Positions 26,174 to 33,776 of a stretch of DNA of 64,000 nucleotides are shown here, piece by piece (position 1 is the stretch's first letter; the number at the start of each line of letters is the position of its first letter). The DNA lies in assembly GCF_002893095.1 (NCBI RefSeq), contig NZ_PKQQ01000003.1, positions 248,001-312,000 of the forward strand, written 5' to 3'. A program made the position numbers and the translations under genes. A model generated the notes under the pieces. The model searched no databases, had not been told where the DNA came from, and was given only the letters and a program-made list of their open reading frames with translations. Source of the stretch: Stenotrophomonas sp. VV52 (GTDB lineage Bacteria > Pseudomonadota > Gammaproteobacteria > Xanthomonadales > Xanthomonadaceae).

Positions 26174-28141
26174 TCACCCCCACACCGTCAGCACCACGTC
26201 CCCCGTGGCAGGGTTGCGCTCTACGCGGCGCACCAAAACCGGCTTTCCGACAGAGAGGCCGTACCGGCTGTATGTGATCCTTCCGATCTGGCCAGGCTGC
26301 GGCGCCAGCTCCTGGTCACCGCGCACGCTGACCCGGTAGAAGAAGCGCTGCTCGCGGTAGATGGCCACCACCCTGTCGATCTCAGCCTGGGCATCGGCGG
26401 CTCGCCAGAACAGGGCGATGACCGGATCGGCTGCATCCGCGCGGCGATAGTGCGGGTGTAGCGCCCCGGCGCCGTACACCTGGGCGCGGAACAACCCGGC
26501 CAGCTCGTCCCGGCGCCACTGGGGCACATCGATCACGTCGGTGACCAGGTCCGAGGCAGCAAGCGCCTGGGCGTTGGGCCGGTACGCCATGCGCCGCGTC
26601 AGGTTCGGGGCGTCGTCCGGAACACACAGCAGGTCCTCCGCCAAGTCCGCCTCGCCTAGGTCAAAGGCCGCCGCGCCGGCGTAGCTCTCCGGCGCCACCA
26701 CGCGGGTGAATCGGAGCGCGCCGTTGGGATCTTGGTAGCAGGCCGCGCTGTAGCTGGGCAGGATCGCGTTCATCGCGTCCCGCCCGGTGATGGCGTTGCC
26801 GGCGTAGTAGCCAATGCCGGCGTACCCGGTGGCGGCGTCGATCGCTGCGCAGTCTGTTGCCACCCAAGCCGACTTGCCGAGCCGGCCCATGATGTCGGCC
26901 ATCGCCTGCTGAAACGTCGCCGGTTGTTGACCGGGGCCCACGCTGGACAGATCGGCCACCACCGGCGTCACCGGCGGCGACTTCATGATGAGCTGCTGGC
27001 CGTCGGGCGACACGGTATAGGTGCCGGGTTCCATCGTGTCACCACGGTCCATCACGACGTCCGCGAAGATCGGGCCATCGGCCACAAACATGGCCGTGGC
27101 GTCGGAATTGGCACCCATCGCCGGCACGCTGGCCACTGCGCCGATCACGACCGGTTGCGGCTTCCACGCCAGACCGGTGATGTTGGGCAAGAACACCCCA
27201 CGGTTGATGGTGCCGTCGAGGTCGTCGTGGGCGTCCTTGAAGTGCAGTGTTTTGCTGCCGTCGTCGTTTATCTCGATGCGGTCCACCGAAAAACGGAAGA
27301 CCGGCACCGTGTCGTTGAGCATGCCGGCCTCGGACCCCATGCGGATCTGAACCGGCAGGCCGGACACGCCGCGCTGTGCCAGCTCATCCAGCCGGCCCTC
27401 GGCGTCCAGCACTGTAGACTCGGCGGCGCTGGTCTGGCTCACTGGCTCCCCGCCCCATGGCCAGAAATTGATCTCGCTGACCAGGTTGATTCCCTCGGAG
27501 AGCACACCCTCGAACCGCGCATTGCTCGGTGTGTCTCCGGGCGCGGTCAGCCAGTCCACGTCGGACAGCCGGACGACCTCCAACGCCGGGCTTGCCACAC
27601 GCCAGCCGGCGGCAGCTGCTGGGCTGCGGGCGCCCCACTGGCCAGCGTTGACGGCCATGTTCAGGCCGCCGGCCTCCGTCGCCGCGAGGGCAGCGGCGAA
27701 GTAGAACGGGCCGGCCATGACAAAGTCGCGCTGGTGGACCAGCCCGCCATTGCGGTACAGCTTCAGGCGGTTCGGACTGCCGATCTCCACCAGCAGCCCG
27801 GCCGTGTCGCCGCGGCCAACGAACGGAAGGCCCACCGCGGCGGCACTGCCGTTGATGATCAGGCGGCCGCCGGCCAGGTTCCAACCCAGCCCGCCAGCAG
27901 TGGCACCCGGATAGGCGTCCAGTGGCGCCGAGCCTGTCACGATGCCGACGACGGCCGCCATCTCGTCATCGCCCCACACGGCAAACTCCACCCCGACCGT
28001 GCCTTCAGCTTGGGCAATGTCGGAGCGGGCCATGCGGTTGAGGTCGGCGGCCGCTGTCGTGGCCAAGGTGAGTCCGCCGTCGCGAGCAGCCAGAAGCGGA
28101 CCGATGGGGGCCGCTGCGAAGCGACCGAACGTTTCAGCCAT
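26174..28141 (-). CDS. Phage tail hub protein
   Basis: A 655-aa protein. Residues about 20-200 resemble a SPRY/lectin-like beta sandwich (VGVEFAVWGDDEMAAVVGIV, then LKLYRNGGLVHQRDF). The remainder resembles tail-hub modules (IRMGSEAGMLNDTVPVFRFS, then RRMAYRPNAQAL). It lies directly after the G/GT frameshift pair, where lambda has the tape measure; here the hub precedes the tape measure. The display-type N-terminal domain may contact host glycans. Confidence 0.72.
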   Translation of the reverse strand: MAETFGRFAAAPIGPLLAARDGGLTLATTAAADLNRMARSDIAQAEGTVGVEFAVWGDDEMAAVVGIVTGSAPLDAYPGATAGGLGWNLAGGRLIINGSAAAVGLPFVGRGDTAGLLVEIGSPNRLKLYRNGGLVHQRDFVMAGPFYFAAALAATEAGGLNMAVNAGQWGARSPAAAAGWRVASPALEVVRLSDVDWLTAPGDTPSNARFEGVLSEGINLVSEINFWPWGGEPVSQTSAAESTVLDAEGRLDELAQRGVSGLPVQIRMGSEAGMLNDTVPVFRFSVDRIEINDDGSKTLHFKDAHDDLDGTINRGVFLPNITGLAWKPQPVVIGAVASVPAMGANSDATAMFVADGPIFADVVMDRGDTMEPGTYTVSPDGQQLIMKSPPVTPVVADLSSVGPGQQPATFQQAMADIMGRLGKSAWVATDCAAIDAATGYAGIGYYAGNAITGRDAMNAILPSYSAACYQDPNGALRFTRVVAPESYAGAAAFDLGEADLAEDLLCVPDDAPNLTRRMAYRPNAQALAASDLVTDVIDVPQWRRDELAGLFRAQVYGAGALHPHYRRADAADPVIALFWRAADAQAEIDRVVAIYREQRFFYRVSVRGDQELAPQPGQIGRITYSRYGLSVGKPVLVRRVERNPATGDVVLTVWG

Positions 28142-28147
28142 GGGGCC

Positions 28148-28815
28148 TCACAGAGAATCGAACCAGTCCTGGGCCTCGTCCTCGTCGGACCGGGGCAACA
28201 GGGAATCGAGGAAGTGCTGCATGCTGCGCTTGGTGCCGCCCTGGCTGTGCGCAGCGGTGATGTAGGCCATGAAGGCAGCGGGCTTGATGTGCAGACTGAC
28301 CGGATCGAGCGGGTTGCGCTGGTGGAACTCCCACCACCACAGGAACTCGCGTCGCGTCATGACGGCGCGCAGCTCCCCAACGGTTCGGTGCAGGTGCCCG
28401 GCGAGGACGTGCCAGAACCATTCCTCGCCGCGCTGCCTCAGTCGTTTCCCGCTTCCTCCTGGATGACCTCGGCCGCTTCACCGAAGCCAGCATGCTTGAG
28501 GGCGATTTCCTGGAACCGTGCCGCCACGCGCGGCTTGAGCTGACCGGCCTGCTTCTCGGTCATGACGGTGCGACCATCCTCGTCGCAGATGGTCGCGGCG
28601 ATCAGCTTGGCGCGATCGCCGTCGGACCACAGCTTGCGGAACTCCGCGTCGGGCAGTGCGCGCACATGGAACTGCGCGGTGACGCCAGGCTCCAGCTCGA
28701 TGGTATCGGGCTGCACGTCCTTCGGGGCGAACATGCCCAAGGTCTGGAACGTCTGCAGCAGGGACTGGGTGACCGCGTCTTGCGCGGTCACCCGGGTTTC
28801 GTTGGTCTTGCTCAT
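28148..28815 (-). CDS. Tail assembly chaperone GT (frameshift product)
   Basis: A 222-aa product made by -1 frameshifting at 28444-28450: 124 residues shared with the G protein, then 98 residues from the overlapping frame (RLRQRGEEWFWHVLAGHLHR onward to DEDEAQDWFDSL). The T part has no good own start; an internal ATG at 28360 gives only its last 70 aa. By analogy with lambda gpGT it bridges tube and tape-measure protein during assembly. Confidence 0.82.
28438..28815 (-). CDS. Tail assembly chaperone G
   Basis: A 125-aa protein starting MSKTNETRVTAQDAVTQSLL, comparable to lambda gpG in position and length. It coats the tape-measure protein before tail-tube polymerisation. Its last codons contain the slippery heptamer GGGAAAC, followed at once by GAC and the TGA stop. 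Confidence 0.85.
   Translation of the reverse strand: MSKTNETRVTAQDAVTQSLLQTFQTLGMFAPKDVQPDTIELEPGVTAQFHVRALPDAEFRKLWSDGDRAKLIAATICDEDGRTVMTEKQAGQLKPRVAARFQEIALKHAGFGEAAEVIQEEAGND
28444..28450 (-). promoter_or_regulatory. Programmed -1 ribosomal frameshift site
   Basis: GGGAAAC on the minus strand, in phase as G GGA AAC within GCG GGA AAC GAC TGA. Slipping gives GGG AAA CGA CTG, which opens the T frame. It fits the X XXY YYZ rule and resembles the lambda G/GT signal. Confidence 0.85.
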
Positions 28816-28890
28816 TGGCCGTTTCCTGAAATGGCGGCAGAGCGCGCGGGCCGCGCACGGCTAACACGCGGAGGATCCGCGCACCCTGCC

Positions 28891-28918
28891 AAAAGAGAAG
28901 GCCCGCCGGAGCGGGCCT
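28891..28918 (-). terminator. Intrinsic terminator between tail tube and G
   Basis: 8-bp stem AGGCCCGC / GCGGGCCT, 4-nt loop, then TCTCTTTT on the minus strand, within the late operon. It probably keeps G/GT below tube protein unless antiterminated. Confidence 0.8.
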
Positions 28919-28935
28919 GGAAGCCGTTCCCGTCG

Positions 28936-29406
28936 TTACGGGCCCGGGCGGTTGGTGGTGACCGCGCCGGAGCCGCGGATGGTCATTGTGGCCTTCCAGA
29001 CGTCGTTGTCGGCCACGTTCACCGCGAAGTTCTGGACGAATCCACGGAACTGCTTGGAAACTACCGTGGTGGGCGCGGTGATCACCCCATCGACCGCCAC
29101 CGGCAGCTGTACGCCAGCGGTTTCGGACAGCGGCGCGGTGACCAGGAAGTCCACGACTTCGCCGGTGCGGTGCAGCTCTTCCAGTGCCTCGTGGTCTTCG
29201 GGGTCGTAGATCACCTCGATGGTGGTGCTGCCGGTCGCCTTGCGGCCGGCCACGAACTGATCCCAGTCGTCGTCGAAGTCGGAGATATCGATCTCCGAAG
29301 CCTGGCCGTCGGGGAAGCCGACGGAGCGAACGCGGGTCACCTTGATGACCTCGGCGGCGCCCACGGCGATAAAGAGCTGGGTGTGTTTGGACTTCAAGAC
29401 AGGCAT
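28936..29406 (-). CDS. Major tail tube protein
   Basis: A 156-aa protein, MPVLKSKHTQLFIAVGAAEV at the start, with a beta-sandwich pattern typical of lambda gpV-like tube proteins (EIDISDFDDDWDQFVAGRKA, then STTIEVIYDPEDHEALEELH). It is flanked by terminators on both sides, as expected for a highly expressed structural gene. It lies just after the tail-completion genes. Confidence 0.85.
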   Translation of the reverse strand: MPVLKSKHTQLFIAVGAAEVIKVTRVRSVGFPDGQASEIDISDFDDDWDQFVAGRKATGSTTIEVIYDPEDHEALEELHRTGEVVDFLVTAPLSETAGVQLPVAVDGVITAPTTVVSKQFRGFVQNFAVNVADNDVWKATMTIRGSGAVTTNRPGP

Positions 29407-29443
29407 TGCGTTGTCTCCTGGGGTGGAGCCCGGTCGCCGGGCA

Positions 29444-29465
29444 CAAAAAAACCGGCAAGCGCCGG
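29444..29465 (-). terminator. Intrinsic terminator upstream of tail tube gene
   Basis: Short CCGGC / GCCGG stem with a 4-nt loop followed by seven T on the minus strand, between the DUF3168 gene and the tube gene. Weak stem but an excellent U-run. Confidence 0.6.
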
Positions 29466-29490
29466 CGGTTGGGGTTGTTGCTGCGTACGG

Positions 29491-29853
29491 TTACCGGAGT
29501 TCCAGCAGCCGCACGTCGAAGGAGATGCCGAAGGCGCCGGTGTCGTCATCGTCCGGGGTCGGGTTGTAGGACTCGATGCTGCCGCGGCGCTCAACCTCGT
29601 CGCGGATGGCCATCGCTGCGGCGTTGGCCTGGGTGAGGGTCCCGCCCCACACGGTAATGCGCACCCGCCAGCCGTCGGCTGGTGGCGCCTCGCTCAGCAG
29701 GTTTTCCGGGCTACCACCGACGATGTCCCAAACGCCGTATGGCATGGGCGTATTGAGCGGTGCGGTCCCATAGAAAAAGCGGACTGGGTTACCCAGTTGA
29801 GCGCGCACCCCCGCGCTGCCCTGCATCACGGCCTGTATCAGTGGCACCATCAT
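29491..29853 (-). CDS. Tail completion protein (DUF3168)
   Basis: A 120-aa protein with the DUF3168 pattern: LIQAVMQGSAGVRAQLGNPV, then PLNTPMPYGVWDIVGGSPEN, then a strand ending FGISFDVRLLEL. It is related to the gp17/lambda U group that closes the top of the tail. Its start overlaps the preceding gene by 4 bp (ATGA). Confidence 0.82.
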   Translation of the reverse strand: MMVPLIQAVMQGSAGVRAQLGNPVRFFYGTAPLNTPMPYGVWDIVGGSPENLLSEAPPADGWRVRITVWGGTLTQANAAAMAIRDEVERRGSIESYNPTPDDDDTGAFGISFDVRLLELR

Positions 29854-30371
29854 TTCCAGCCCCTTGCCTTCAGGATATTGTCGATCGCGTTGCGGGTCTC
29901 ATCGATCATCGCCTGTGCCGCCTGCGGGCCGCGGGCCTCCGCCGCTGGGGTGAGGAAGGGGCGCGCGCGCATGTTCTTCGTGCCGAACTCGAGGAAGCGC
30001 CAGTAATGGGCCCAGCCGCTTTGCTCGTAAAGCTTGCCCACCCTGCCTTGCCGGCGGTTGCGCTTCGTGTTGGCGTACTTGACCTTCTTGCCGGTGCGGA
30101 CGCCCACGGTGAAGTACTCGCCGCCGGGGCCCACGGCAGCCTTTCGCCGGTCTTTCGCGGAAGCTCGGCGCACGACTATCTGGTTTGCCAGGAAGCCGCT
30201 GGCGCGAGGCGCGCGGCGCTTCGCCTCGTCTCGGATGAGGTTGCCACCCTTACGCATGCCAGTCTGGAGGGGCTTGCCCTGAAGCTCTTTTGGCAACTGC
30301 CGGAGGGACTGCAGGAGGCCGTCCAGACCCTCGATGCGGATCTGATCAGCCACTTTCCCTCCCATGAACAC
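29850..30371 (-). CDS. HK97 gp10-like head-tail joining protein
   Basis: A 173-aa protein. The N-terminal RIEGLDGLLQSLRQLPKELQ and GNLIRDEAKRRAPRASG are typical of the HK97 gp10 family, and HYWRFLEFGTKNMRARPFL is the usual C-terminal motif. It helps form the connector between capsid portal and tail. A start two codons further in (30365) is also possible. It overlaps the upstream gene by 26 bp. Confidence 0.88.
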   Translation of the reverse strand: MFMGGKVADQIRIEGLDGLLQSLRQLPKELQGKPLQTGMRKGGNLIRDEAKRRAPRASGFLANQIVVRRASAKDRRKAAVGPGGEYFTVGVRTGKKVKYANTKRNRRQGRVGKLYEQSGWAHYWRFLEFGTKNMRARPFLTPAAEARGPQAAQAMIDETRNAIDNILKARGWK

Positions 30372-30705
30372 ACCGGAGGCGAATCTCCCGCATCCCCGTG
30401 GCGTCCAACTCCATGGTCTGGATAGCGAACTCAGGACGCTGCCCGTTCGGTTCGCTCTCCCAGATCACCCGCATCTCGGTATCGATTCCCGGAAGCCAGC
30501 GCAGGTTAATGCGGGCGTCCGTTTCCGCGCGTTCGGCGCCCGCAGCCACGCCCTCTCGGCCGGGGCCGGTCAGGACCTCCGCCGGTACGTTCTCGTAGAG
30601 GACACCCCAGTCCTTGCTGGGCTGCCCGCTGAGCGGATCCGGGGCACCTTCAACGATGCCCCGAATGGTTACCTGATGCCGATACCTGCCGGCGTCAGTG
30701 GCCAT
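30346..30705 (-). CDS. Head closure / head-tail adaptor protein
   Basis: A 119-aa beta-barrel protein of the SPP1 gp16 / HK97 gp9-like family: MATDAGRYRHQVTIRGIVEG, then WGVLYENVPAEVLTGPGREG, then GIDTEMRVIWESE. It closes the portal after DNA packaging. It lies between gp6-like and gp10-like genes in the standard order. Confidence 0.82.
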   Translation of the reverse strand: MATDAGRYRHQVTIRGIVEGAPDPLSGQPSKDWGVLYENVPAEVLTGPGREGVAAGAERAETDARINLRWLPGIDTEMRVIWESEPNGQRPEFAIQTMELDATGMREIRLRCVHGRESG

Positions 30706-30706
30706 A

Positions 30707-31045
30707 TCACACCCCCAGGCCGCGACGATGCGGCCACAGCAGCGAGTGCGCGCCGGACGGCAACTGGTGCGTTGCCTCGCCGGTCACGTCCTCGCGGTTG
30801 CGGAACAGGTGGCCGGCGATCAGCAGCACCGCTGCCCGGATAGCGTCGTTCACCACGATCGGTTCCTCGCCGGCGGAGCCATCGAGCACCGCCAACGCCA
30901 GATCCTCCGCCGTGGCGTACACCTGGCGGTTGAGGAAATCCTCGGCCGCCTGCTCCGCCGCACCGACGTACAGCTGGAGCTGCGCGTCGTGGTGAGGCAC
31001 CGCAGCGACCTGGGCACGCGCCTGCTCGATCGTGACTAGGCGCAT
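30707..31045 (-). CDS. gp6-like head-tail connector protein
   Basis: A 112-aa mostly helical protein, MRLVTIEQARAQVAAVPHHD at the start, with QLYVGAAEQAAEDFLNRQVY and VNDAIRAAVLLIAGHLFRNR. This is the HK97 gp6 pattern that forms the ring under the portal. It is 1 base from the next gene. Confidence 0.86.
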   Translation of the reverse strand: MRLVTIEQARAQVAAVPHHDAQLQLYVGAAEQAAEDFLNRQVYATAEDLALAVLDGSAGEEPIVVNDAIRAAVLLIAGHLFRNREDVTGEATHQLPSGAHSLLWPHRRGLGV

Positions 31046-31046
31046 A

Positions 31047-31475
31047 TCACTCGGCCTTCAGCGCAGCTTCCAGCGCTTCGACGACGGTCTTGCGGTCCTT
31101 GCCGGCCTTCTCCGCATCGAGCGCAGACTGCAGCACGGCTTTGTCCTGCAGCCCGGCCAGCGACGCGATGACGTCCGGGGCATTGCCGCCGACCAGCAGC
31201 TCCCCCGGCGTCGGCGTGGTGCTGCCGCTGATGCCGCCTTCAGCCGCGCCACTGCCGGTGCCGTTACCAGCGTCAGTACCGGTGGCAGTGGCGGTGCCGG
31301 TGTCGGCTTCCGTGCTGGCGCTGGTGCTGCCCGCCTCGGCCGGGTCGCCCAGAACTTCTACGAGACCCTTCTTCTCCAGCTCTTCGGCCTGCCGTTGGTT
31401 TCCCACCGTGAACTGATCGCCCACCTTGCGGGAGCCGTGGTGGTCAAAGCTGCCAATCGCTCGTACTTCGTACAT
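31047..31475 (-). CDS. Head-associated protein with low-complexity linker
   Basis: A 142-aa protein. The N-terminal MYEVRAIGSFDHHGSRKVGD and LEKKGLVEVLGD resembles a FluMu N-terminal module. A Ser/Thr/Gly/Ala linker (about residues 55-95) and a short helical C-terminal domain (DVIASLAGLQDKAVLQSALD) follow. It lies immediately after the capsid gene, so it may be a capsid decoration or head fibre. The start is chosen at the ATG 33 bases inside the open frame. Confidence 0.65.
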   Translation of the reverse strand: MYEVRAIGSFDHHGSRKVGDQFTVGNQRQAEELEKKGLVEVLGDPAEAGSTSASTEADTGTATATGTDAGNGTGSGAAEGGISGSTTPTPGELLVGGNAPDVIASLAGLQDKAVLQSALDAEKAGKDRKTVVEALEAALKAE

Positions 31476-31484
31476 GTCCTTTCT

Positions 31485-31515
31485 CCAAATAAAGGAAAGG
31501 GCGGCCAAGCCGCCC
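31485..31515 (-). terminator. Intrinsic terminator after major capsid gene
   Basis: GGGCGGC / GCCGCCC stem with a 3-nt loop followed on the minus strand by TTTCCTTTATTT. It would limit downstream expression relative to capsid protein. Confidence 0.8.
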
Positions 31516-31538
31516 TCTCGATGGACCGTAACGCCGCC

Positions 31539-32882
31539 TTACGGCGTGTCGAGGTCGGTCATGGTGCCCTTCACGAATGCTTCCGGGCGGTAGACCGTCA
31601 GCGCCAGACGCTCTTCCATCAGGATCTTCACCATGTTCTTGACGAAGTCGCGGTCGTCCTGCGTGGCAACCATGACGTTGACGTCCTCGCGATCATGCAG
31701 CTCGGCAGCAATGCCGCCGCCGAAAGCGCCCACCAGGAACTCGCCGCCGCCCATCGACTGGGTCGGAACCACGTTGCGGCCCCACAACGCCGGCGTGGTG
31801 ATGCCGCGCGGGTTGGCGAACAGGTAGGCGTTGTCATCGGTCTTCTGCAGCTCGATGGCCGCCCAGTCCAGCGGGCTGATGACGATGCCGTCGGCCCAGG
31901 CTTCGGCCAGCTCGACCTGCAGGAGCGCCAGACGCAGGCGGTCGATGCGGGTTTCGTTCTGGACGGTGACGCCCGGGTTGGCGTACGCGCGGGCCTGGGT
32001 GTAGAGGCCGTCAATGTTCAGGCCGACACCGGAGCCCTTGAGCAGCTGGGTTTCTTCCTTGAGCTTCAGGCCGTAGCGCAGGCGGCCGTCGATGTAGCCG
32101 CGCAGGGTGGGAATATCGGCCAGTACCTGGCGGGAGGCGTGGATCCAGTGGGCGATGGTGGTCACCGCCGCCTGGTCGGCTTCGAAGGTCAGGTTCGATT
32201 CGGGCTTCAGACCGGTCGGGTTTTCGGCCACCACGTCCGCGCTGTTGGTGTAGCCAGTCTCGCGCACGTACTGGATGGCGTTGGAACTGGTCGGCACCAC
32301 GTTCAGCAGATCGCGGATGGTCAGGCGGCGCAGGCCCGGGGCGATGATGCCTTCCCGGCGCTGCGGCACGATCAGGTCGCCGGCCGATGCGCCGTCGCTG
32401 GTCACGACAGCCTTCACGTCCATGTTGAACTTGCTGCCGCCGCCACTGGCCGCCCGTGCCGCCCACGCCTGGAAGTCTTCGTTGGCGGTGAGCTGCTCGC
32501 CCATGGACTGCGGCGCGGCGTACTGGGCGCCGCCCTGTTCCAGCTTGGCCACCAGCTGCTCGGCCGACTGCAGGCGCGCCTGCAGGGCGCCCTGCTCGGT
32601 CAGCAGCTTGTCGACGTTGGCACGGGTTTCATCGGTAAGCCGCGCGTGCGCCTTGATCTCTTTCTCGGCGGTTTCGGCCTGCGACTTGATCTGGTCGCTG
32701 ATCTTTTCCAGCTCAGCCTTGATCGCGTCAGGCAGAGCGGCAGCCATCACCGGTGCGATCAGAGCGCCTTCGGGACTGGTGAACAGGGTAGTCAGCAGGT
32801 GGGTGCCGGCGACCGCGTCTGCGGAAATCAACAGCAGCGCCAGCGTGGTGACAATGGCGGCCAGGATGTACTTGTTCTTCAT
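31539..32882 (-). CDS. Major capsid protein (HK97 fold)
   Basis: A 447-aa HK97-family capsid protein. A helical delta domain (about residues 46-130) is followed by the shell domain (VPQRREGIIAPGLRRLTIRD, then VAENPTGLKPESNLTFEADQ, then VISPLDWAAIELQKTDDNAY). The first 26 residues, MKNKYILAAIVTTLALLLIS plus ADAVAG, look like a signal peptide or membrane segment, unusual for a capsid. The ATG has a GAGG ribosome site; the classical start (Met46) has none. The protease gene just upstream probably removes the N-terminal region. Confidence 0.9.
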   Translation of the reverse strand: MKNKYILAAIVTTLALLLISADAVAGTHLLTTLFTSPEGALIAPVMAAALPDAIKAELEKISDQIKSQAETAEKEIKAHARLTDETRANVDKLLTEQGALQARLQSAEQLVAKLEQGGAQYAAPQSMGEQLTANEDFQAWAARAASGGGSKFNMDVKAVVTSDGASAGDLIVPQRREGIIAPGLRRLTIRDLLNVVPTSSNAIQYVRETGYTNSADVVAENPTGLKPESNLTFEADQAAVTTIAHWIHASRQVLADIPTLRGYIDGRLRYGLKLKEETQLLKGSGVGLNIDGLYTQARAYANPGVTVQNETRIDRLRLALLQVELAEAWADGIVISPLDWAAIELQKTDDNAYLFANPRGITTPALWGRNVVPTQSMGGGEFLVGAFGGGIAAELHDREDVNVMVATQDDRDFVKNMVKILMEERLALTVYRPEAFVKGTMTDLDTP

Positions 32883-32893
32883 CGGGGTTTACC

Positions 32894-33772
32894 TCAGCGG
32901 TTGGGGATGGAAAACGACTTGAGCGCGGCCAGGTAATCGGCCTCGGTTGGTGCGACGGCAGGAGTTCCCTGGCCGTGATCGGTGGGATCGCCCGCACCGC
33001 TGCCAGCGGGATCGCCCGCGCTGGACTTGAGTTCACTGATCAGCTGCATGGCTTCGGACTTCGGCATGCCAGACGCGCGCAGTGCCGATTCGATCCGCCG
33101 CACCGCAGAAGCGCTGGTCTTGCCGGCGCCGCGCTCGACCTGGTCGGTCGGCAGCAGCTCGTCGGCGAAGCCGCCCTCAATCGCGTCGCTACCCGCGATC
33201 CACGTCTCGGCGTCCATCAACTTCGCCATTGCCTTTTGGTCCTGGCCGGTGCGGGCTGCGTAGATATCGGCCATAGCCCGATCAAACGGCTCCAGCGTCT
33301 CGGCGTACTCCCGCAGGTCATTGCGGTTCCCGGCGGCGACTACCCATGCGTTGTGGATCATCAGGAAGCCAGCGCGTGCGATCTGCACGGTGTCACCGGC
33401 CATGGCGATGACGGAAGCGGCCGAAGCCGCAAGGCCCAGCACCTTCACGGTTACCTCGCCGTCGTGCTCGCGCAGCAGGTTGTAGATGGCCAGGCCCTCG
33501 AACATGTCGCCACCTGGACTGTTGATGTTCACGATGACCGGTCCCTTGCCGAGGCTGCGCAACGCGCCAGCGATCCGTTTGGCGGTGACGCCTTCGCCGG
33601 TCCAGTAGTCCTGGCCGATCACGTCGTACACGCTGATAGAGCGATCGGCGTCGTCATTTCCGGCGGCGCGCACGCCCGGGTTCCAGCGGTCCAGCGCACG
33701 GGGCTGGATCTGGCTGCTAACACCCGCGCACACCCTGCCCTCCGGTGCGCCCGGCAGCTTCTTGATCGTCAT
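32894..33772 (-). CDS. Head maturation protease (ClpP/S14 type)
   Basis: A 292-aa serine protease that removes the capsid delta domain. The nucleophile Ser117 lies in GLAASAASVIAMAG and His140 in GFLMIHNAW; NINSPGGDMFEGLAIYN is the ClpP oxyanion-loop region. The C-terminal about 90 residues (SELKSSAGDPAGSG and onward) are a disordered or scaffold-like extension. It lies between portal and capsid, as in HK97-like phages. Confidence 0.93.
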   Translation of the reverse strand: MTIKKLPGAPEGRVCAGVSSQIQPRALDRWNPGVRAAGNDDADRSISVYDVIGQDYWTGEGVTAKRIAGALRSLGKGPVIVNINSPGGDMFEGLAIYNLLREHDGEVTVKVLGLAASAASVIAMAGDTVQIARAGFLMIHNAWVVAAGNRNDLREYAETLEPFDRAMADIYAARTGQDQKAMAKLMDAETWIAGSDAIEGGFADELLPTDQVERGAGKTSASAVRRIESALRASGMPKSEAMQLISELKSSAGDPAGSGAGDPTDHGQGTPAVAPTEADYLAALKSFSIPNR

Positions 33773-33776
33773 GCGG

